From Lineus longissimus (taxonomy: Eukaryota; Nemertea; Pilidiophora; Heteronemertea; Lineidae), in the NCBI RefSeq assembly GCF_910592395.1, contig NC_088309.1:10418501-10482500 (forward strand): a stretch of 64,000 nucleotides of DNA. Direction: 5' to 3'. Below, one piece after another: positions 58,901 through 64,000 of this stretch. The position numbers and the translations under genes were made by a program. Numbering within the stretch: position 1 is the stretch's first letter; every line of letters begins with the position of its first letter. A model generated the notes under the pieces. That model saw nothing but the letters and a program-made list of their open reading frames with translations, made no database searches and was not told the origin of the DNA.

Positions 58901-61900
58901 CAGCTGTGGTGGTGGCTGAGGGGCCACAGGAGGAGCAGGCTGAGCTTGAGGCTGTGGTGGTGGCGGCTGACTATAGTTTGGTTGAGCTGCAGGGGCTTGA
59001 CTATATGCGGCCCCATACTGTGACTGGTCATAAGATGCTGTGTAACTGGTCTGTGGTTGATAACTCAATGAAGCTTGTGTGGTCTGTCCATATGCAGGTT
59101 GACTGCTCGCTGCTGGAGGTTGCTGACTATATGCTGGGGGTGGCTGAGCATAACCTGCACAATCGAAAAGGGGGTAATAGGGAATATGTCACACCACTTA
59201 AAAAAAAAAAATATCTGCCTTGGAATGGGTCCATGTGTTTTGGTCAAAAAACAGCCACTTGCACCACCACAGCTGAGAAAGGAAGTATGCCTCCCCAAGA
59301 CACCATTGCCACTTTGCTGAATGGGCAGTATGGAGCCCCCTGATAGTATGAACGATAGCTAGACTTTGTTAACCCAAGACCTCATACTTACCTTTGTTGA
59401 AAATACACATCAATTCTAAGACAAACATTTTTGTCTGCATCACTCTTAGTAAACCGTACAGTATCTAGTAATACTTACCATTGAATAAATTACAACCTGC
59501 ATAACTCAGCCAAATTTATGCAGAGCAGAACTTATTATGACTGACAGCAGCAAAGATTTGGCTGAATGCACTCTAACCATTAGAAACCTACTATTATGAC
59601 TTTGAACCTGATCGTGTCAAGTTGGTGAATAGTTCACAATATAAAATACATCATGTGACACATAGCATCAACTTGGTATGAAAAATCGGGCTCTTCCAAG
59701 TCAAGTCAACCTCTGTGCAAGTAGGCACAAACTTTCAGGGCTGTGCAAATGACTAGACTGCTAGTCCAAGATCGCAGCATACTTGACAGTCCGCCCCATT
59801 TTAGAAAGAATCACAACTAAAACACTAAGTAATCAAGAAGTTGATTCTAACACACCTCAATTGTTAAGCTGCATCTATTTGCGTGTATTTCATACATCAT
59901 CTCTTTTCCAAGCTAAAAGACCTGATTTTTCGACCGAGAAATGAACGACATGTTCAAGTTGCACATTTGTCAAAAAGAGCTCGAATTCCACCAAAAACGT
60001 TCAGCGTGAGCGCCTCAGGTTCAGGTGCCTACATTATAGCTCCACCATCCACAACTCAGGTTTAGTACAGACACTTGCCAGTGTGGTGTTTCCTTAAACC
60101 ATTTAAAAATGCTACACCCTTTGACTTTTCCTTCTGAAGACTGTTCTAAAACAGAATTCGAATACATGCAACCTACACTTTAGATATTGGCCATACAACC
60201 TATCAGTATAGACACTTTTTCCGAACACACCCAACTGCTAAAGCTGTTTCAGCCAGCTCACTTTTACATAATCCAGTCATGTGCACAATTTTCAACCTCT
60301 AGCAACTGTTGAGCCAACTAACCCAAATTGTATGATTTATTTTTGACAGTACCAATTAGTGTGTTTCATCAATCATTGCATTCTTCTTTTAATTTAAGCC
60401 TATGAAAAGACACGTCGGTTTCTAAAGAATGTCAAATCACAACCTGGCTGGTTTCTTTTTAAACACACAAATATAACTTGCAGAAAACTCCTCGACTTTG
60501 TAGCTTTACACCGACATGTTTTGAAACTCCCTTCTTCTTTTAAACCACTTCACTGTGTCGGACCAATATTTCGACGAGTATGTCTTGTTATTACGAAGTG
60601 ATATAGCACAAACGTAAGACACAGGCTAGGCCATACCTTTTTAAAATTATATAAAACCAAAAATGTCTAAAATAATGACTTTTTCAAGTAATACACCATG
60701 CAACATAGTACTTTTCTTGACCTGAACGATCAAAAACTTGTGACCATGCTCAAGTTGGAGCATCAGTTTCATAAAACCACAGGAAAACCCCATACCATTA
60801 TTCTTTGGGAAGGGCATTCTCTGCCACATCTTCAACTATTAACTACGCTTTGAAAAGAAAAATCTTTTACAACCACTGTGAAGATGTCAAACTACTCAAT
60901 ACCGTGTAAAACACCTGAATCTTATACCTCACAGAGGACACAAGGGTTAACAATTCTCCACCAATCGTTCTACTAACCAGGATTCAACAGCAATAGTAGG
61001 TCCAGGACAAGGCACCTTCCAAACTCACACTGTGTGTAGTCTTCACGACTAGAAAGCTAGAAATGCCACCTAACCGTTGTCAAACTTGTAAAAACCTGTC
61101 AATACCAGATTACAAAGTTTTGACCAATTGAGAAAGTGTCTAAAGAGAGCAGCCTCAAATGCATTCTATTTAGGAAAACCAAAAACTGGTATACCAAAAA
61201 CAATTCATAAACATGAAATCATGATTTCATGAAAAATGTTTGAATATTTTACTCAAGAATCTGGATATGGCCCCTCTCTTTGACTTGATGGTGCTATGAA
61301 TTATGATCTTTCATGATAAAAGATATGGGCATTACAAAACAACACTCTTTGAAACCTGCAATAACAACCCAAAGCAGAGTTAGAATCATGTCATTTACAA
61401 CTGAACTCTTAAAAAGTGTTGGTTAAACCTTTCCTTTAAAAGAGGAAACACCATAACACATCGTAATGTGAAGAAAGTTGAATTTAACCTTGTACCGTTA
61501 TTTCTGAACAAACTATGAAACTGCTTTCTGGAATTCTGGTCTAGGTACATTATTCTCACCAAATTAAAATTTCTAGAATTCAGATATCCAACTTACACCT
61601 TATAAACCTGCATTCATCGAAAGACTCCTCATAAGCAACTTTAGGTTTACAACTCACTTTCAACTCATCTAATGTCAAACCAAACAGCTTTCTGATTTCT
61701 TTTATTCCAAATATAACCACATGGGCTTTAGCAATCCAATAAATCAGTTACTTGCATACCCATACTTGTGTTGTAAAATGATTTCATTATCAACCACTGA
61801 ATATCAAATGTATTTTGGAATAGCCTATGAAGAGAATCCAACTAGTGAATTTGCAACTAGCAAATATGTGAAAGTGTTCCAACTCTTCAAAGCAGATAAA

Positions 61901-63241
61901 TGATTTCACAATGTATAACTAATGTCAACATCAAACATTTTAAAGGAAATAATTTTTGTTAAGAAGACAATGCACTCTGGGCAAAGCGGGAGTTTTTACA
62001 CTCGAGTAAACTTTCATAGGAAGTTTTTCATTGGAGACCACGACAGAAGCATTGGAACACTTTGTAAAGACACCGACTACCTTTTTTGATACGTACCACC
62101 TGAGCTGTAACTCGAACCATATGAAGACGTCTCTTGTTGAGTCTGTTGGGGCTGTGAATATGAGTTCTGTTGACTGTAAGAGGAGCTCTGTCCATATGTA
62201 GGTGCAGGTGCAGGGGGTTGGCTGTACTGGCTCGTAGCTGGAATTGGAAGATATAAAAGTAAGATATATGGCTGGCATCACTCAATTTAGAGTTATAATG
62301 TGGACTTCCTGACATAATGCCAGAATCAAATATAAGAAATTCCTCAACAATCTAGTTCTTTGAAGCAGGGACGCTCATCTCCAAAGCATGCTTAGTGAGT
62401 AGTCTAGCTTTCAAATGCACTATTTCAACTACCGTAAGTACCTTCAGATCCAGCGTATGCACTGGGTTGGCTTCCATATGTGCTTGGAGTTGAACCATAG
62501 GTTTGTGCAGTGGAGGTAGCTGAAGTGGCATAACTCTGGTCATATCCACCATAGGAGGCAGTTGTTCCATAGCTCTAGAAAAAGAGAAGAAGTTGACAAT
62601 GATATTTGAAATGCACAACAACATCAGTCCGCAGCAGTACAGTTTCAGATAATCCTTCGGTGACTATTTTATTTTTTTATTGCTTCTGAAGTGAAAGCCT
62701 TCACCCAGCTGGTCAATGAGTAAGACCAAGTATTGCACACGAGTGTAATAACGGACAACAATTGATAGTTAAGGCCGTGAAGGTATTTTTTAACAGAGAG
62801 AAATTCTCTCATGATAGCATTATATTTCTCAGGTGAAAATCACTTTATAGAACTTGCTCACCGTTGGTGGTGTTGGCTGTGCCTGTTGCTGAGGTACACC
62901 ATAACCAGCAGCAGAATAGCTAGTGTCTGTTCCTGTTGCTCCGTATCCAGCGTAGCTATAACTGCAAGAAAAATTGAGCATTATGCAAGATGACTAATCT
63001 GAAAATGATTACCAATATCAACAAATGTTTAGAATCATACAAGGAGAGAACTGATAGCAAATTCAGCAATGATCTATGCAGAGACAGCATGGATAAAGTA
63101 CTAACTTTACTACAACTTCAGGAGAATTTTCTTCATTCAAGAATACTGGCAACTGTCTACCTTAACTGAGCAACTGTTCATTGTAGGATACTTACTTTTG
63201 TGGTGCAGCTTGGGGGACAGCTGCCCCGCCATATCCGTATT
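49948..63241 (-). CDS. FET-family RNA-binding protein (FUS/EWSR1/TAF15 type), 5' end missing
   Basis: Minus-strand coding exons: 63196-63241, 62862-62961, 62442-62574, 62097-62237, 58633-59154, 57321-57366, 55910-55950, 52500-52648, 51927-52053, 51585-51701, 51168-51270, 50797-50891, 50352-50556, 49948-49978. All are GT-AG and phases agree, giving 617 complete residues. Order: an S/Y/G/Q-rich prion-like region; a Pro/Gln-rich stretch; Gly/Arg; an RRM (DTIYVSNLPGDTTEEMLEQ, KRTGTNMIRIYKD, then TLKVEMAMKKQWTPGG); an RGG segment; a RanBP2 zinc finger (GDWTCP joined by an exon junction to ECNNVNF, then SECNRC); a second RGG region; and a PY-NLS ending DRRPRPY. This order defines FET proteins, which act in transcription and splicing. 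Exon 1 with the start codon lies beyond the window. Confidence 0.93.
52649..55909 (-). other. Large FET intron
   Basis: This 3.26-kb intron lies between the GYGGDSGMG exon and the first RRM exon. No gene, repeat or conserved element stands out on either strand. Confidence 0.5.
59155..62096 (-). other. Large FET intron
   Basis: This 2.94-kb intron precedes the Pro/Gln-rich exon. No nested gene or mobile element is recognised. Confidence 0.5.
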
Positions 63242-64000
63242 CTACAAAAAAAGAAGAAAAGTATCAGTTTTTTACATCTTCACTCGATGCAGTGAATAGG
63301 ATAAAAGTAACACACAGTCTCAACTATTTTAAGCTTGGTGGTGTGCTATTCTGTTCTTCCCTTCCACTGAATCCTCCTCAAGCTCTTGGCATGGCCTCGG
63401 ACTCAATCACCATAACTTTGTACCAGTCGGAGGAAGCCTCGAGGGCCACAACAAACCAGCAGGCAGCAAACAATAACCCAACATGTAGGCTAGCTGTGGT
63501 CAGTCAAAACAAGGGCGAAATAACATGACAATTTGCTGGTGATATGCCGATATCTAGGGCCATAAGGCATACCGTAAATTAGCGGGGGCAGCCAACCATT
63601 CTGATCCCCAGACCGTCATCGCCAAAAAACCCGTTTTTTTAAAAGTACCGGTATGATTGATCACTTTTTAGTAATGTTACGGGTAAAAGTGGTGGTGGGG
63701 GGGGGGGAAGAGCTTCAGTCCTCCAATCCGTCACTTGACTCACTACAGTACAACTAGGCCTACAGTACAAACAAGTACAATTTTACAACGATAGGTCAGG
63801 ATGACTGGATGTACTGAAGTCTAGCCATCATGGCCATAGGCCTATGAATACGGAGAGAACAATCCCAGAAGGGGGAGACCTTCAGTCCTCCAATCCGTCA
63901 TTACAACTACTAACAAATATATAAGGATGTACTGAAGGTTCATGCCCATTTCGCCTTGTCTTTTTTCGCCTTTTCCCATTTTGCCTTTAAAAAATATACA
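63242..64000 (-). other. Upstream part of the FET gene (probable intron 1)
   Basis: The frame entering the 63196-63241 exon needs one base from an upstream exon. I found no ATG followed by a donor in this stretch, so exon 1 is probably outside the window. A poly(G) run (about 63687-63698) and two copies of ccttcagtcctccaatccgt or similar (about 63713 and 63880) are present. Confidence 0.45.

Noticed and set aside
58807-59343. 178-codon plus-strand frame rich in Val/Ala/Glu
   Set aside because: It is the antisense shadow of the FET Pro/Gln-rich exon.
1-64000. CRISPR arrays, bacterial operons or plasmid features
   Set aside because: The DNA is clearly eukaryotic, and no regularly spaced identical repeats with unique spacers exist.

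Overview
This window is eukaryotic nuclear DNA. It has interrupted genes with GT-AG introns, long AT-rich intergenic tracts, poly(C)/poly(G) runs, and many small DNA-transposon relics. The gene set (an SMG6 orthologue with exon-junction-complex motifs, ALKBH2, a FET-family RNA-binding protein, an apextrin-like MACPF-ApeC protein and a BRICHOS protein) points to a marine invertebrate bilaterian. A mollusc, annelid, brachiopod or amphioxus would all fit, and I cannot choose between them from sequence alone.

Layout. Positions 1-16.6 kb are gene-poor. They hold a fold-back array of about 65-bp units, an inverted copy of the SMG6 upstream region, several MITE-like inverted-repeat elements, a dispersed repeat family, and a few exon-like segments on the minus strand that I cannot name. 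Positions 16630-19869 are a complete Mutator-like element (MULE) with a perfect 9-bp target duplication, terminal repeats of about 290 bp built from short subrepeats, a FLYWCH + MULE transposase ORF cut off just before the expected catalytic Glu, and an antisense SGNH-hydrolase fragment. Positions 20212-30393 (+) encode a full SMG6 of 15 coding exons and 1471 residues, followed by a long 3' tract. Positions 34222-35584 (-) are ALKBH2 (3 exons, 299 residues), convergent with SMG6. Positions 37544-44506 (+) are a secreted MACPF-ApeC gene (10 exons, 568 residues), followed at 46338-48168 (+) by a secreted BRICHOS protein (4 exons, 212 residues). From 49247 to the window end (-) runs a FET gene (FUS/EWSR1/TAF15 family), with 14 coding exons visible and the first exon beyond the window.

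The genes do not form one pathway. SMG6 (nonsense-mediated decay endonuclease), the FET protein (transcription and RNA processing) and ALKBH2 (DNA alkylation repair) are housekeeping nuclear functions. The MACPF-ApeC and BRICHOS genes between them look like secreted defence-type proteins and are the only candidates for a functional pair. The most unusual structures are the MULE beside the SMG6 promoter, the inverted copy of the SMG6 leader 20 kb away, and the tandem 1.07-kb repeats inside the MACPF signature intron.
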